This document shows positions 1-8,661 of a DNA stretch of 64,000 nt, one piece after another (within the stretch, counting starts at the first letter, position 1; each line of letters opens with the position of its first letter). Under the pieces are notes generated by a model. The model worked only from the letters and a program-made list of their open reading frames with translations. It did not search any database and was not told the DNA's origin. The stretch lies in assembly GCF_009900745.1 (NCBI RefSeq), contig NZ_WXVU01000018.1, positions 1 through 64,000 on the forward strand, given 5' to 3'. Source of the stretch: Chryseobacterium sp. c4a. GTDB lineage: Bacteria; Bacteroidota; Bacteroidia; Flavobacteriales; Weeksellaceae. The position numbers were made by a program, and so were the translations under genes.

Positions 1-10
1 ATATTTATAC

Positions 11-19
11 TTATCCACA
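11..19 (+). other. DnaA-box-like 9-mer
   Basis: Exact match to TTATCCACA near the left edge, in an AT-rich gene-free stretch. Two more exact boxes lie in the related gene-free region at 59.6 kb. A single 9-mer is weak evidence, and the same 9-mer also occurs inside genes in this window. Confidence 0.25.
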
Positions 20-173
20 ATGGTGGAATTGTTTTGGGAAAGTTATAAAAGGGCATTTTAAGCATCGTATAACACGGATTTATACCTATTATATATGAGT
101 AATGAGCAATGGGCAATGAAAGTTATACTATATATAATATACATATATATGGTTTCATAAAATATCTGAAAAT

Positions 174-240
174 AGGTTTGGGCTAAAGCCAAAGGAAGAG
201 GCTTGGTGTATGTAAACGGGCTAAAGCCCGTTTCTATTGA
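174..240. repeat. Dispersed double palindrome, copy 1 (element A)
   Basis: Two palindromes in a row: TTTGGGCTAAAGCCAAA, then AAACGGGCT-AA-AGCCCGTTT, followed by CTATTGA. The 27 nt at 214-240 recur without change at 59548-59574, and the weaker first palindrome recurs there too (TTTTGGCTAAAGCCAA). This is a REP-like intergenic repeat. Nothing suggests that it codes for protein. Confidence 0.8.
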
Positions 241-310
241 TGGATGCTCCGTTAAAATGGATTCTACTTATTATATTAAATATGGTAACTATTATATATG
301 CCAACATCTA

Positions 311-394
311 TTCCCTATTCCCTATTCCCTATTCCCTATTCCCTATTACCTATTACCTATTACCTATTACCTATTACCTATTACCTATTACCTA
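311..394. repeat. Heptamer tandem array, 12 units
   Basis: Five perfect TTCCCTA units (311-345) are followed directly by seven perfect TTACCTA units (346-394). The change of unit by one base (C to A) at a single boundary suggests that each block grew by slippage. It lies between the two palindromic elements of the left gene-free region. Reading frames that run through it are products of the repeat and are not treated as genes. Confidence 0.95.
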
Positions 395-428
395 TTATTG
401 CTCATCATTTATAATTAACGTTCCCTAC

Positions 429-543
429 CCTAGCCCCGATAGAAACGGTTACCCCGCAGCAAGAGTTGGAGAGCGGGAGGGTTGGAGCATTGGGGAAAAA
501 ATGGCGCGAGGAGTATGAGTGGATAGCGGGATTAAGCTCCTCA
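429..543. repeat. Dispersed intergenic element, copy 1 (element B)
   Basis: Begins CTAGCCCCGATAGAAACGG, then carries ACCCCGCAGCA, a variable middle, GGCGCGAGGAGTA, GTGGATAGCGGGA and ends GCTCC. The same blocks in the same order occur at 59719-59805. The ATAGAAACGG block is the reverse complement of the end of element A (CCGTTTCTAT), so A and B form a spaced inverted pair at both loci. I recall similar sequences between genes in flavobacterial genomes, but cannot check that here. Confidence 0.75.
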
Positions 544-670
544 ATACGTTGAAAGGTATGAGCCTGCCAGAATTGGAGAGAAGAAAGTAGAGAAGCAGGA
601 GGTAAAGGTTTGATGCCTGAGGGTTGAAGAGCTAAAGACTTTATTTTGAATAAGAGCAAATTCGAAAAGG

Positions 671-720
671 AAAATAAAAAAAATTCCGTAAGAATCCTTT
701 CTTGTAGGTTTCTTACGGAA
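671..720 (-). terminator. Rho-independent terminator of cysS
   Basis: An 11-bp perfect stem (TTCCGTAAGAA at 684-694 with its complement at 710-720) is followed on the minus strand by a U-rich run. It lies just past the cysS stop codon. Confidence 0.85.
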
Positions 721-746
721 TGATTGTAAAACCGAAGTTTATATTT

Positions 747-2213
747 TTAGTTCAGAACGTAGGATGTTCCGTCTCTTCCATCTTTTAATTCTATCCCTTC
801 GGCAAGCAGTTTATCTCTGATTTGGTCTGAAAGTTCGAAGTTTTTGGATTTTCTTGCCTGATTTCTCAATTCGATTAAAACTTTTAAAGTCTGATCCAAT
901 TTTTCATTATTGTTTTCCTCTACAGTTTGTAATCCCAAGACATCAAAGATAAAGGCATTCAATGTTGACTTTAAATCTTCAAGATCTGCTGTTGAGATTG
1001 TTTCTTTCCCATCATTTAAAGCGAAAATGTATTTTACAGCTTCAAATAAGTGAGCGATCAGAATTGGAGAGTTGAAATCATCTGTTAATGCATCATAACA
1101 TTTATTTTTCCATTCTGTAAGACTGAATTCTGATTGCTTATTATCATCAGGAGTAATGTTGTTCAACACTTTTACAGCTTCCATCAATCTGATAAATCCT
1201 TTTTCGCTGGCCATCATTGCATCATTGGAAATGTCTAGAACACTTCTATAATGTGCCTGTAAGAAACAGAAACGTACAATTGACGGGTGGAAAGATTTTT
1301 CAAAGAAATCATTATCACCTGTTACCAACTGCATGGGAAGAATATAGTTCCCTGTGGATTTACTCATACGTTGAGAATTCATTGTCAACATATTAGCATG
1401 CATCCAGTAATGTACCGGAGCTGCTCCGTTGCAAGCTTTTCCTTGAGCAATTTCACATTCGTGGTGTGGGAATTTCAAGTCCATTCCTCCGCCGTGAATG
1501 TCAAAAGTTTCACCTAAATATTTAGTACTCATTGCAGTACACTCTAAGTGCCATCCTGGGAAACCTTCTCCCCAAGGAGAGTTCCATCTCATGATGTGCG
1601 CTGGAGATGCTTTTTTCCAAAGCGCGAAATCCTGTGGATTCTTTTTCTCCCCTTGCCCGTCAAGATCACGAGTGTTTGCAAAAAGCTCTTCTATATTACG
1701 TTTTGATAGTTCGCCGTAGTTCAGTCCTCTTTTATTGTATTCAAATACATCGAAGTATACTGAACCGTTGCTTTCGTAAGCGAAACCTGTATCGATTAAT
1801 TTCTGAGTAAGCTCAATCTGTTCTACAATGTGTCCTGTTGCTGTAGGCTCGATATTAGGAGGAAGAAGATTAAACATCTCAAGAACTTTATGAAAATCCA
1901 CGGTGTACTTTTGTACAATTTCCATAGGTTCCAATTTTTCAAGACGAGTTTGCTTAACAAATCTATCGTTATTTACATCTCCGTCGTCAGTAAGGTGACC
2001 AGCATCCGTAATGTTTCTTACATACCTTACTTTATAACCTAAATGCATTAGGGTACGGTAGATAAAATCGAAAGAAAGGAAAGTTCTTACGTTCCCTAAA
2101 TGCACATTACTGTACACCGTCGGTCCGCAGACGTACATTCCTACATTTCCTTCTAAGATGGGTTTGAATATTTCTTTTTCCGCTGTAAGCGAGTTGTATA
2201 TTTTTAGTTGCAT
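747..2213 (-). CDS. cysS: Cysteinyl-tRNA synthetase
   Basis: Charges tRNA-Cys with cysteine in the cytoplasm; class Ia aminoacyl-tRNA synthetase. The 488-residue protein has the usual family length. Visible motifs are the HIGH-type HLGN at residues 38-41, the zinc-site cysteine in CGPTVY (C29), WHLECTAMS in the catalytic core, and the KMSKS-type loop RMSKST near residue 283. The C-terminal DALR/anticodon region ends in KLLAEGIELKDGRDGTSY, typical of the family. It is single-copy housekeeping with its own terminator and a likely promoter, and is 123 nt away from the gene upstream on the same strand. Confidence 0.97.
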   Translation of the reverse strand: MQLKIYNSLTAEKEIFKPILEGNVGMYVCGPTVYSNVHLGNVRTFLSFDFIYRTLMHLGYKVRYVRNITDAGHLTDDGDVNNDRFVKQTRLEKLEPMEIVQKYTVDFHKVLEMFNLLPPNIEPTATGHIVEQIELTQKLIDTGFAYESNGSVYFDVFEYNKRGLNYGELSKRNIEELFANTRDLDGQGEKKNPQDFALWKKASPAHIMRWNSPWGEGFPGWHLECTAMSTKYLGETFDIHGGGMDLKFPHHECEIAQGKACNGAAPVHYWMHANMLTMNSQRMSKSTGNYILPMQLVTGDNDFFEKSFHPSIVRFCFLQAHYRSVLDISNDAMMASEKGFIRLMEAVKVLNNITPDDNKQSEFSLTEWKNKCYDALTDDFNSPILIAHLFEAVKYIFALNDGKETISTADLEDLKSTLNAFIFDVLGLQTVEENNNEKLDQTLKVLIELRNQARKSKNFELSDQIRDKLLAEGIELKDGRDGTSYVLN

Positions 2214-2249
2214 TTATTTTTTATTAAAAGATTCAATAGTTTTAAGATT

Positions 2250-2281
2250 CAAAAATTAGTTAAAATAAAGATCTGTCACAA
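2250..2281 (-). promoter_or_regulatory. Possible cysS promoter
   Basis: On the minus strand TTG is followed after 20 nt by TAATTTTTG, one base longer than the Bacteroidetes consensus TAnnTTTG. It ends about 35 nt before the cysS start. Confidence 0.35.
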
Positions 2282-2336
2282 CAGATAATTGTCGTGATAA
2301 AAATTTTATGTGAAACTTTTTTAAATTTTATCATAA

Positions 2337-2768
2337 TTAAATCGATTCTAAATGATGCTGCAAATGATCTACATAATCCTGGATCAGAAACTCGAGTGTA
2401 AATCTCTGAGGTTCTGTTTTTGTTGTATCACAAGTTCTCTGTAATGCTTCATCAGGAATATTTTCAACGATATGAACAATCTGGTAGTTCAAGGCTTTCC
2501 AAAGACTGATTATCTCAGCAGTTGGAACATTCTGATAGTTCTGAGCCTTTACCCAAGCGTTCTGATCGTATACGATATTCTCGTTCTCTTTATATTGAGT
2601 GACTACAAATCTACGGATATTTGTAAAAGCACTGTCACAAAGATGGCCAATAATTTCTTTTTTTGACCATTTTTCCGGTGTTGCTTTGTAAGTCCACTCT
2701 TCTTCAGAAATGGTCTGGTATCTCTGAAGTTCAGCATCTATAATATTTTTAAGGATCTGGTAGTTCAT
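2337..2768 (-). CDS. DinB-family four-helix protein
   Basis: A 143-residue soluble protein that begins MNYQILKNIIDAELQRY and contains WTYKATPEKWSKKEIIGHLCDSA, a pattern typical of the DinB/YfiT-like four-helix fold in which a conserved His in the GHL motif helps bind a metal. A second His-rich stretch, QDYVDHLQHHLESI, ends the protein. Such proteins are often damage-inducible or thiol-dependent hydrolases or transferases, but the substrate is unknown. It starts 4 nt after the folE stop, so the two are probably co-transcribed; that need not mean a shared pathway. Confidence 0.8.
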   Translation of the reverse strand: MNYQILKNIIDAELQRYQTISEEEWTYKATPEKWSKKEIIGHLCDSAFTNIRRFVVTQYKENENIVYDQNAWVKAQNYQNVPTAEIISLWKALNYQIVHIVENIPDEALQRTCDTTKTEPQRFTLEFLIQDYVDHLQHHLESI

Positions 2769-2772
2769 GGTG

Positions 2773-3438
2773 TTAGTCTAGTTTCGCATGGCTTCCTACA
2801 TAATGTAAGAATTCCTGCCTTGTAATTGGGTTCGTTCTGAAAATTCCACTTAATTCTGCTGTAATAGTAGAACTTGCAGTGTCTTTAATCCCTCTGCAGT
2901 TTACACAAAGATGTTTTGCATCGATGATACAAGCTACATTTTTTGTTCCTAATGCTTCTTTCAGAGCTTCTACAATCTGCATAGTCAGTCTTTCCTGAAC
3001 TTGTGGTCTTTTTGCGTAGTAATCTACAATTCTGTTAATTTTTGAAAGACCAATTACTTCTCCATTGGAAATATAAGCAACGTGCGCTCTTCCTATAATG
3101 GGTAAAAAGTGGTGTTCACAAAAAGAGTATACTGTGATATCTTTTTCCACCAACATCTGGCGGTATTTATATTTATTGGAAAATGTAGAGATTCCCGGTT
3201 TGTTTTCCGGAAGAAGTCCGCCGAAAATTTCGTTCACATACATTTTGGCTACACGTTTTGGTGAGTCTTTCAGGGAATCATCGGTCATATCCAGGCCTAA
3301 AGTTTCCATGATTTCTCCAAAAAGCTCAGTAATTTTTTCTATTTTTTCCTGTGGCGATTTATCAAAAGCATCTTCCCTTATAGGCGTATGTTCTTTTCCA
3401 GTGAAAATATCATCGTCGTTATCAGTAAAATCAACCAT
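2773..3438 (-). CDS. folE: GTP cyclohydrolase I
   Basis: Converts GTP to 7,8-dihydroneopterin triphosphate, the first step toward folate. With the start at 3438 the protein has 221 residues. Zinc ligands and active-site motifs are visible: CEHHFLP (C107, H109, H110) and HLCVNCRG (C178, C181), with the core SKINRIVDYYAKRPQVQERLT split between them. The open frame extends upstream to 3480, but a TAnnTTTG box (3455-3462) lies inside that extension, so the start MVDFTDNDD is preferred. It sits 4 nt before the DinB-like gene. A folate enzyme lies fairly near the folate-dependent met genes, but on a separate transcript. Confidence 0.95.
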   Translation of the reverse strand: MVDFTDNDDDIFTGKEHTPIREDAFDKSPQEKIEKITELFGEIMETLGLDMTDDSLKDSPKRVAKMYVNEIFGGLLPENKPGISTFSNKYKYRQMLVEKDITVYSFCEHHFLPIIGRAHVAYISNGEVIGLSKINRIVDYYAKRPQVQERLTMQIVEALKEALGTKNVACIIDAKHLCVNCRGIKDTASSTITAELSGIFRTNPITRQEFLHYVGSHAKLD

Positions 3439-3454
3439 TTTTATTATTTTGCAG

Positions 3455-3462
3455 CAAAAATA
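3455..3462 (-). promoter_or_regulatory. -7 box of folE
   Basis: TATTTTTG on the minus strand matches TAnnTTTG exactly, 16 nt before the chosen ATG. No clear -33 TTG is seen. Confidence 0.45.
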
Positions 3463-3573
3463 CGGATAATATTGTTTCATCTATTTGTTCCGAAAAGTTT
3501 TTATTGATTTTTTGGATCGTCAAAAACCTCTATAATCTCCATATTTATTGGATATTTTTTGAATAGTAGAATT

Positions 3574-3601
3574 TTGGCCAGTATAAAAAGTATTATCTTT
3601 T
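3574..3601 (+). promoter_or_regulatory. Possible promoter of the GNAT-like gene
   Basis: TTG (3574-3576), a 17-nt spacer, then TATCTTTT (3594-3601), close to TAnnTTTG. It ends 25 nt before the start at 3627. Confidence 0.35.
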
Positions 3602-3626
3602 ATAACCTGCTCTGATTAAAAACTAT

Positions 3627-4778
3627 ATGATTATTGTCGAAGAAGTACACAACAAAGACCATAAAAGGGAATTTCTGGAATTTCCCGCACAACTTTATCA
3701 ACACGACAAAAATTATATACGTCCTTTAGACAAGCATATTGAGGAGATTTTTGATCCATCAAAAAATAAGTTCTTTAAGAATGGAGAATGCAAAAGGTTT
3801 TTATTTAAAAAAGGTAATAAGACTGTTGGAAAAGTAGCTGTATTCATCAACAATTGTTATGAACAGAAGCAACCTACCGGAGGTTTCGGGTTTTTCGACT
3901 GTATCAAGGATCAGGAAACGGCTAATTTCATTTTTGATCATTGTAAAAACTGGCTTCAGGAAAAAGGAATGGAAGCGATGGATGGCCCTATTAATTTCGG
4001 AGAGCGGGATAAGTTTTGGGGACTTTTAATAGAAGGCTTTATAGAGCCTTTGTATGGAATGAATTATAATTTCCCTTACTATAAGGAGCTGTTTGAGAAT
4101 TATGGATTTCAAGTCTATTTTGAGCAGCTTTGTTTTACCAGACCTGTATTTGCTGAAGTTTCACGCGTTTTTACCATTGCTCACGAGAAGAATAGAAGAA
4201 ATCCGGCTATTTCGGCCCAACCTATGAAAAAGAATAACCTTCCCAAGTTTGCTAAGGACTTTACAGAGGTTTATAATAAAGCTTGGGCTGCTCATGGGGA
4301 AGGAAAGCAATTGGAGGAAGGCAAAGTTTTGAAAATGTTCAACACCATGAAACCCATTATGAATGAACATATCTCATGGTTTGTATATGAAAATGATCAA
4401 CCTATTGCGATGTGGATCAATCTTCCGGATCTCAATCAGTGGTTTAAATACCTCAACGGAAAATTTGGAGTTCTGGAGAAAATTAAGTTTTTATTTTTAA
4501 AACGATTTAAAAAGAATGAAAAAATGGTTGGGCTTGTGTTCGGTGTGGTTCCGGAATGGCAAAGAAAAGGGATCGACGGGTATATGATCTGGGAAGGTAC
4601 CCAACATTTGAGAAAGCATACTGATTTTACAATTACTGAACTTCAGTGGATTGGTGATTTTAATCCAAAGATGATTAAGATTGCAGAAACGCTGGATACT
4701 ACTGTGACGAGGAAGCTAGCGACTTACCGATATTTATTTGATCGGAATAAGGAGTTTGAGAGGCATGTGATTCTTTAG
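3627..4778 (+). CDS. GNAT-fold N-acetyltransferase-like protein
   Basis: A 383-residue soluble protein with no signal peptide. The second half has a GNAT-like acetyl-CoA loop, VFGVVPEWQRKGIDGYMIWEG (the R/Q-x-x-G/A-type motif reads WQRKGIDG, around residues 310-318). The first half has a conserved-looking block, AMDGPINFGERDKFWGLLIEGF, followed by PLYGMNYNFPYYKELFENYGF. I recall similar long GNAT-related proteins (YghO-like) in Bacteroidetes with no assigned substrate. It stands alone, divergent from folE. The acetyltransferase role is inferred from the motif only. Confidence 0.7.
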   Translation: MIIVEEVHNKDHKREFLEFPAQLYQHDKNYIRPLDKHIEEIFDPSKNKFFKNGECKRFLFKKGNKTVGKVAVFINNCYEQKQPTGGFGFFDCIKDQETANFIFDHCKNWLQEKGMEAMDGPINFGERDKFWGLLIEGFIEPLYGMNYNFPYYKELFENYGFQVYFEQLCFTRPVFAEVSRVFTIAHEKNRRNPAISAQPMKKNNLPKFAKDFTEVYNKAWAAHGEGKQLEEGKVLKMFNTMKPIMNEHISWFVYENDQPIAMWINLPDLNQWFKYLNGKFGVLEKIKFLFLKRFKKNEKMVGLVFGVVPEWQRKGIDGYMIWEGTQHLRKHTDFTITELQWIGDFNPKMIKIAETLDTTVTRKLATYRYLFDRNKEFERHVIL

Positions 4779-4876
4779 AGTAAGGAAGAAGGAGGCTGGA
4801 AGATGGGAGTTATTGAACTGGGATAATTGACTAAAGGTTTAGTTTACATTTTTATATATTTAAGGGAGTGAAAGTG

Positions 4877-4900
4877 GAATCAACTTCGTTGATTCTTTCT
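4877..4900 (+). terminator. Hairpin after the GNAT-like gene
   Basis: A perfect 8-bp stem (GAATCAAC / GTTGATTC) with a TTC loop, then TTTCT. It may end the upstream plus-strand gene. The T-run is short, and the centre ACTTCGTT resembles the stem-loops of the repeat family at 10.9 and 23.4 kb. The rest of the 254-nt interval shows nothing else. Confidence 0.4.
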
Positions 4901-4980
4901 AAGTGCGTGTATAGCCTACTGCTTTTTTCTTGATGTATTCTATTTTTGATTGAAATTTTTCTCTATATAATTCTGGTAAA

Positions 4981-5010
4981 ATAAAAAGCCCTGTCGTTTA
5001 AGACAAGGCT
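4981..5010 (-). terminator. Terminator of the methionine operon
   Basis: A 9-bp stem (AGCCTTGTC / GACAGGGCT on the minus strand, one G-U pair) followed by TTTTTAT. It lies 23 nt past the metF stop and closes the operon. Confidence 0.8.
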
Positions 5011-5032
5011 ACTTTCATTTTTGGTACTTTTA

Positions 5033-5992
5033 TTAGAATAGCTCACCGGCTACTTTTTTAATATTATCACTTTTCCCCATAGAATAAAAGTGTAAAACAG
5101 GAACTCCGAAATCCAGAAGTTCTTTGCACTGGGCAATGGCCCATTCTATTCCGATCTGCTTGACTGCTTCATTATTTTTTGCGTTTTCCACTTCAGTGAT
5201 CAACTCTTCCGGAAGATCTATTTTGAATACCTGAGGTAAGATTTTCAGGTGTTTCTTAGTTGCGATTGGCTTAATTCCCGGGATAATTGGAACGGTAATT
5301 CCCATCTCCCTTGCTTTCTGAACGAATTCTATGTACTTTTTATTGTCAAAGAACATTTGGGTTACAATATAATCTGCTCCGGCATCTACTTTTTGCTTTA
5401 ACCATTTTAGGTCGTAATTCATAGAAGGTGCTTCCATGTGTTTTTCAGGATAACCCGCTACTCCGATGCAGAATTTATTCAGTTCATCACAAACCTGTTC
5501 TTCATTGTGGAGATATTTTCCTCTTCCCAGATTGTTGATCTGGTTCACAAGATCCATGGCACTGGCATGCCCACCCTGAGTAGGTTCAAAATACTGATGC
5601 CCTTTCATCGCATCTCCTCTTAATGCCATTACATTTTCAATACCAAGATACATACAGTCTACCAAAAGATATTCTGTCTCTTCTTTGGTAAAACCTCCGC
5701 ATAATAAATGTGGAACTGTATCTACATTATATTTATGTTGAATGGCTGCGCAAATTCCAAGAGTTCCGGGACGCATTCTTGTGATACGGCGCTCCATCAG
5801 TCCATTTCCTTTATCAAGATAGATGTATTCTTCTCTTGAAGTGGTAACATCAATGAATGGCGGCTTGAATTCCATCAACGGATCAATATTCGTGTATAGA
5901 TCTTCAATACCAATTCCCTTTTGTGGCGGAACAACTTCTAAGGAGAATAAAGTTTTTCCATTTGCATTTTTAATGTGTTCTGTTATCTTCAT
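5033..5992 (-). CDS. metF: Methylenetetrahydrofolate reductase
   Basis: Reduces 5,10-methylene-THF to 5-methyl-THF, the methyl donor for MetH. FAD-dependent TIM barrel of 319 residues, the usual bacterial length. Signs are FSLEVVPPQKG near the N-terminus (active-site Glu), DVTTSREE, ALRGD (FAD site), GVAGYPEKHMEA, DYIVTQMFFDNKKY and PIIPGIKPI. It is the last gene of the SAM-riboswitch operon, 7 nt after the C-terminal half of MetH. Its position next to the methionine synthase halves means methyl supply and methyl use are regulated together. Confidence 0.96.
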   Translation of the reverse strand: MKITEHIKNANGKTLFSLEVVPPQKGIGIEDLYTNIDPLMEFKPPFIDVTTSREEYIYLDKGNGLMERRITRMRPGTLGICAAIQHKYNVDTVPHLLCGGFTKEETEYLLVDCMYLGIENVMALRGDAMKGHQYFEPTQGGHASAMDLVNQINNLGRGKYLHNEEQVCDELNKFCIGVAGYPEKHMEAPSMNYDLKWLKQKVDAGADYIVTQMFFDNKKYIEFVQKAREMGITVPIIPGIKPIATKKHLKILPQVFKIDLPEELITEVENAKNNEAVKQIGIEWAIAQCKELLDFGVPVLHFYSMGKSDNIKKVAGELF

Positions 5993-5999
5993 ATCAATT

Positions 6000-8660
6000 T
6001 TAATCTGCTAAATTTGGTGACAACCATTTTTTCGCTTCCTGGATGCTACAACTTCTTCTGTCAGCATAATCCTTAAGCTGGTCTTCTGTAATTTTTCCTA
6101 ATCCGAAGTACTTTGCATGTGGACTTCCGAAATAATACCCTGAAACGGATGCTGTTGGGAACATGGCCAAGCTTTCTGTAAGGAAAACACCTGTATTTTC
6201 TTCTACTTTTAAAAGATCCCAGATGGTTTTCTTTTCCAAATGGTCTGGGCAAGCCGGGTATCCTGGTGCAGGACGAATTCCTTTATATTTTTCTGCAATC
6301 AGTTCTTCGTTGCTTAATTCTTCCTGAACGGCATAGCCCCAATATTCTGTTCTTACTTTTTTATGTAAAAATTCAGCATAAGCTTCTGCAAAACGGTCTG
6401 CTAGAGCCTTTACCATGATGGCATTGTAATCATCATTAGCTTTTTCATATTCTTCTGCCAGCTCATCTGTACCGAAACCTGTGGTTACACAAAATGCACC
6501 CATATAGTCTGTCTTCCCTGAACTTTGTGGTGCTATGAAGTCGCTTAATGCTAAATAATCTTTTCCTTTTGACCTTTGAGCCTGCTGTCTTAGGGTTAAA
6601 AACTTAGCCTGTTCATTATTATTTTCATCAAGAATCAGAATATCATCGGTTTCATTTGAATTGGCTTTAAAAATTCCGAAGATTGCTTTTGCAGTCAATA
6701 GTTTTTCGTCCAGAATTCTATTTAAAATAATCTGTGCATCTTTGAAAAGTTCTGTAGCCTGTACGCCTACCACCTCATCTTCTAAAATATTCGGATATTT
6801 CCCATGGAGATCCCAGCTTCTGAAGAATGGTGACCAGTCGACGAAAGGTAACAGTTCTCTCAAATCCTGGTTTTCAATTACAGTGATTCCTAAGTTATTC
6901 GGAGTGAAGATTTCTTCGTTTTCCCAATCTATTTTGAATTTACTTTCTCTTGCTTCTTCAATGGAGACATAATCTTTATCCACCTGTCTGTTCAGGAACT
7001 TTTCTCTAAAATCTGAGTAGTCGTTCTTCAGATCAGAAACATATTCTTTATTTCTGTCTCCCAATAACGAACTCACCACATTTACTGCTCTTGAAGCATC
7101 GTTAACGTGAACTACTGCGTTTTTATATTTTAAATCGATTTTCACTGCGGTGTGTGCCTTTGAAGTCGTTGCACCACCGATCAATAAAGGAAAATCTAAA
7201 TTTTGTCTTTCTAATTCTGAAGCGATGTACACCATTTCATCTAAACTTGGTGTAATCAAGCCGCTTAATCCAATAACATCTACTTTTTCTGCGATGGCAG
7301 TTTGGATAATCTTTTCAGCTGGAACCATTACCCCAAGGTCAACAATTTCATAGTTGTTACAACCTAAAACTACACTTACAATGTTCTTTCCGATATCGTG
7401 AACGTCTCCTTTTACGGTTGCCATCAGGATTTTTCCGTTTGCTGGTCTTGATCCGTCTTTTTCAGCTTCAATGAAAGGTTGTAAATAGGCTACTGCTTTT
7501 TTCATTACCCTTGCAGATTTTACCACTTGTGGCAGGAACATTTTTCCGCTTCCGAATAAATCTCCTACTACTCCCATACCGGTCATCAAGTTTACTTCAA
7601 TAACATGAAGTGGTCTTTCCGCTTGTAGTCTGGCTTCTTCTACATCTTCTTCAATAAAACGGTCAATTCCTTTTACCAGCGCATAAGTAATTCTTTCCTG
7701 TAATGGGTTGTTTCTCCATTCCAGATCTTCAGTCTTTTCTTTTTTGACTGATTTATGTTTTTCGGAATAATCGAGAAGTCTTTCTGTGGCATCTTCTCTT
7801 CGGTCAAGGATTACATCTTCTACAAGTTCCAGCAATTCTTTATTAATCTCATCGTAAACCTCCAACATGGCAGGGTTTACAATACCGATATTCATTCCGG
7901 CCTGAATCGCGTGATAAAGGAATACGGAGTGCATGGCTTCTCTTACCGTATCATTTCCACGGAATGAGAAAGAAACGTTGCTTACTCCTCCACTTACGGA
8001 TGCATAAGGAAGATTTTGTCTTACCCAACGTGTCGCTTCAATAAAATCGATAGCATTTTTTCTGTGCTCATCCATTCCTGTAGCTACCGGGAAGATATTT
8101 AAGTCGAAAATGATATCTTCTGCCGGAAATCCGATCTGGTTTACCAGGATATCATAAGATCGTTTTGAAATTTCGATTCTTCGTTCAAGATTGTCAGCCT
8201 GCCCTACCTCATCAAATGCCATTACAATCACTGCTGCGCCATATCTTTTGATGGCTTTGGCGTGTTTGATAAATTCTTCCTCACCTTCTTTTAAGCTGAT
8301 AGAGTTTACCACACATTTCCCTTGTGCCACCTGAAGACCTGCTTCCAGAATTTCCCATTTGGAAGAGTCTACCATGATTGGGATTCTTGCGATATCCGGT
8401 TCTGAGGCAATTAAGTTCAGAAATTTAATCATCGATGCTTTTCCATCGATCAAACCGTCATCAAAGTTGACATCAAGAATTTGTGCTCCTCCTTCAACCT
8501 GATGGCGGGCAATGTCTAATGCTTCAGAGAATTTTTCCTCTTTGATTAGTCTTAAAAACTTTTTGGATCCGGCAACGTTAGTTCTTTCACCCACATTGAT
8601 GAAATTACTTTCCGGCGTTATGATAAGAGGCTCAAGGCCTGATAATCTTAAATATTTCAT
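6000..8660 (-). CDS. metH: Methionine synthase, C-terminal part (pterin, cobalamin and activation domains)
   Basis: Carries three of the four MetH modules: methyl-THF-binding domain (about residues 10-280, with NVGERTNVAGSKKF and DVNFDDGLIDG), cobalamin cap and B12-binding domain (about 310-540, with GDVHDIGKN holding the cobalt-ligand His near 419 and VDVIGLSGLITPSLDEMV), and the AdoMet activation domain (about 560-886, with RPAPGYPACPDH near 795-806). The homocysteine-binding module is absent and is encoded separately at 9837-10847. Length 886 is right for a MetH lacking the first 330-350 residues. The desaturase stop lies 1 nt before the ATG. The domain boundary is clean, so this is a split gene and not a broken one. 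Confidence 0.96.
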   Translation of the reverse strand: MKYLRLSGLEPLIITPESNFINVGERTNVAGSKKFLRLIKEEKFSEALDIARHQVEGGAQILDVNFDDGLIDGKASMIKFLNLIASEPDIARIPIMVDSSKWEILEAGLQVAQGKCVVNSISLKEGEEEFIKHAKAIKRYGAAVIVMAFDEVGQADNLERRIEISKRSYDILVNQIGFPAEDIIFDLNIFPVATGMDEHRKNAIDFIEATRWVRQNLPYASVSGGVSNVSFSFRGNDTVREAMHSVFLYHAIQAGMNIGIVNPAMLEVYDEINKELLELVEDVILDRREDATERLLDYSEKHKSVKKEKTEDLEWRNNPLQERITYALVKGIDRFIEEDVEEARLQAERPLHVIEVNLMTGMGVVGDLFGSGKMFLPQVVKSARVMKKAVAYLQPFIEAEKDGSRPANGKILMATVKGDVHDIGKNIVSVVLGCNNYEIVDLGVMVPAEKIIQTAIAEKVDVIGLSGLITPSLDEMVYIASELERQNLDFPLLIGGATTSKAHTAVKIDLKYKNAVVHVNDASRAVNVVSSLLGDRNKEYVSDLKNDYSDFREKFLNRQVDKDYVSIEEARESKFKIDWENEEIFTPNNLGITVIENQDLRELLPFVDWSPFFRSWDLHGKYPNILEDEVVGVQATELFKDAQIILNRILDEKLLTAKAIFGIFKANSNETDDILILDENNNEQAKFLTLRQQAQRSKGKDYLALSDFIAPQSSGKTDYMGAFCVTTGFGTDELAEEYEKANDDYNAIMVKALADRFAEAYAEFLHKKVRTEYWGYAVQEELSNEELIAEKYKGIRPAPGYPACPDHLEKKTIWDLLKVEENTGVFLTESLAMFPTASVSGYYFGSPHAKYFGLGKITEDQLKDYADRRSCSIQEAKKWLSPNLAD

Positions 8661-8661
8661 T

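Noticed and set aside
203..518. Two overlapping plus-strand reading frames through the heptamer array
   Set aside because: The encoded runs of FPIPYSL and LPITYYL are only the repeat translated in two frames; there is no independent start signal or homology.
405..659. Minus-strand reading frame of 84 residues over element B
   Set aside because: It lies on a dispersed non-coding repeat, and copy 2 of the repeat does not preserve the frame.
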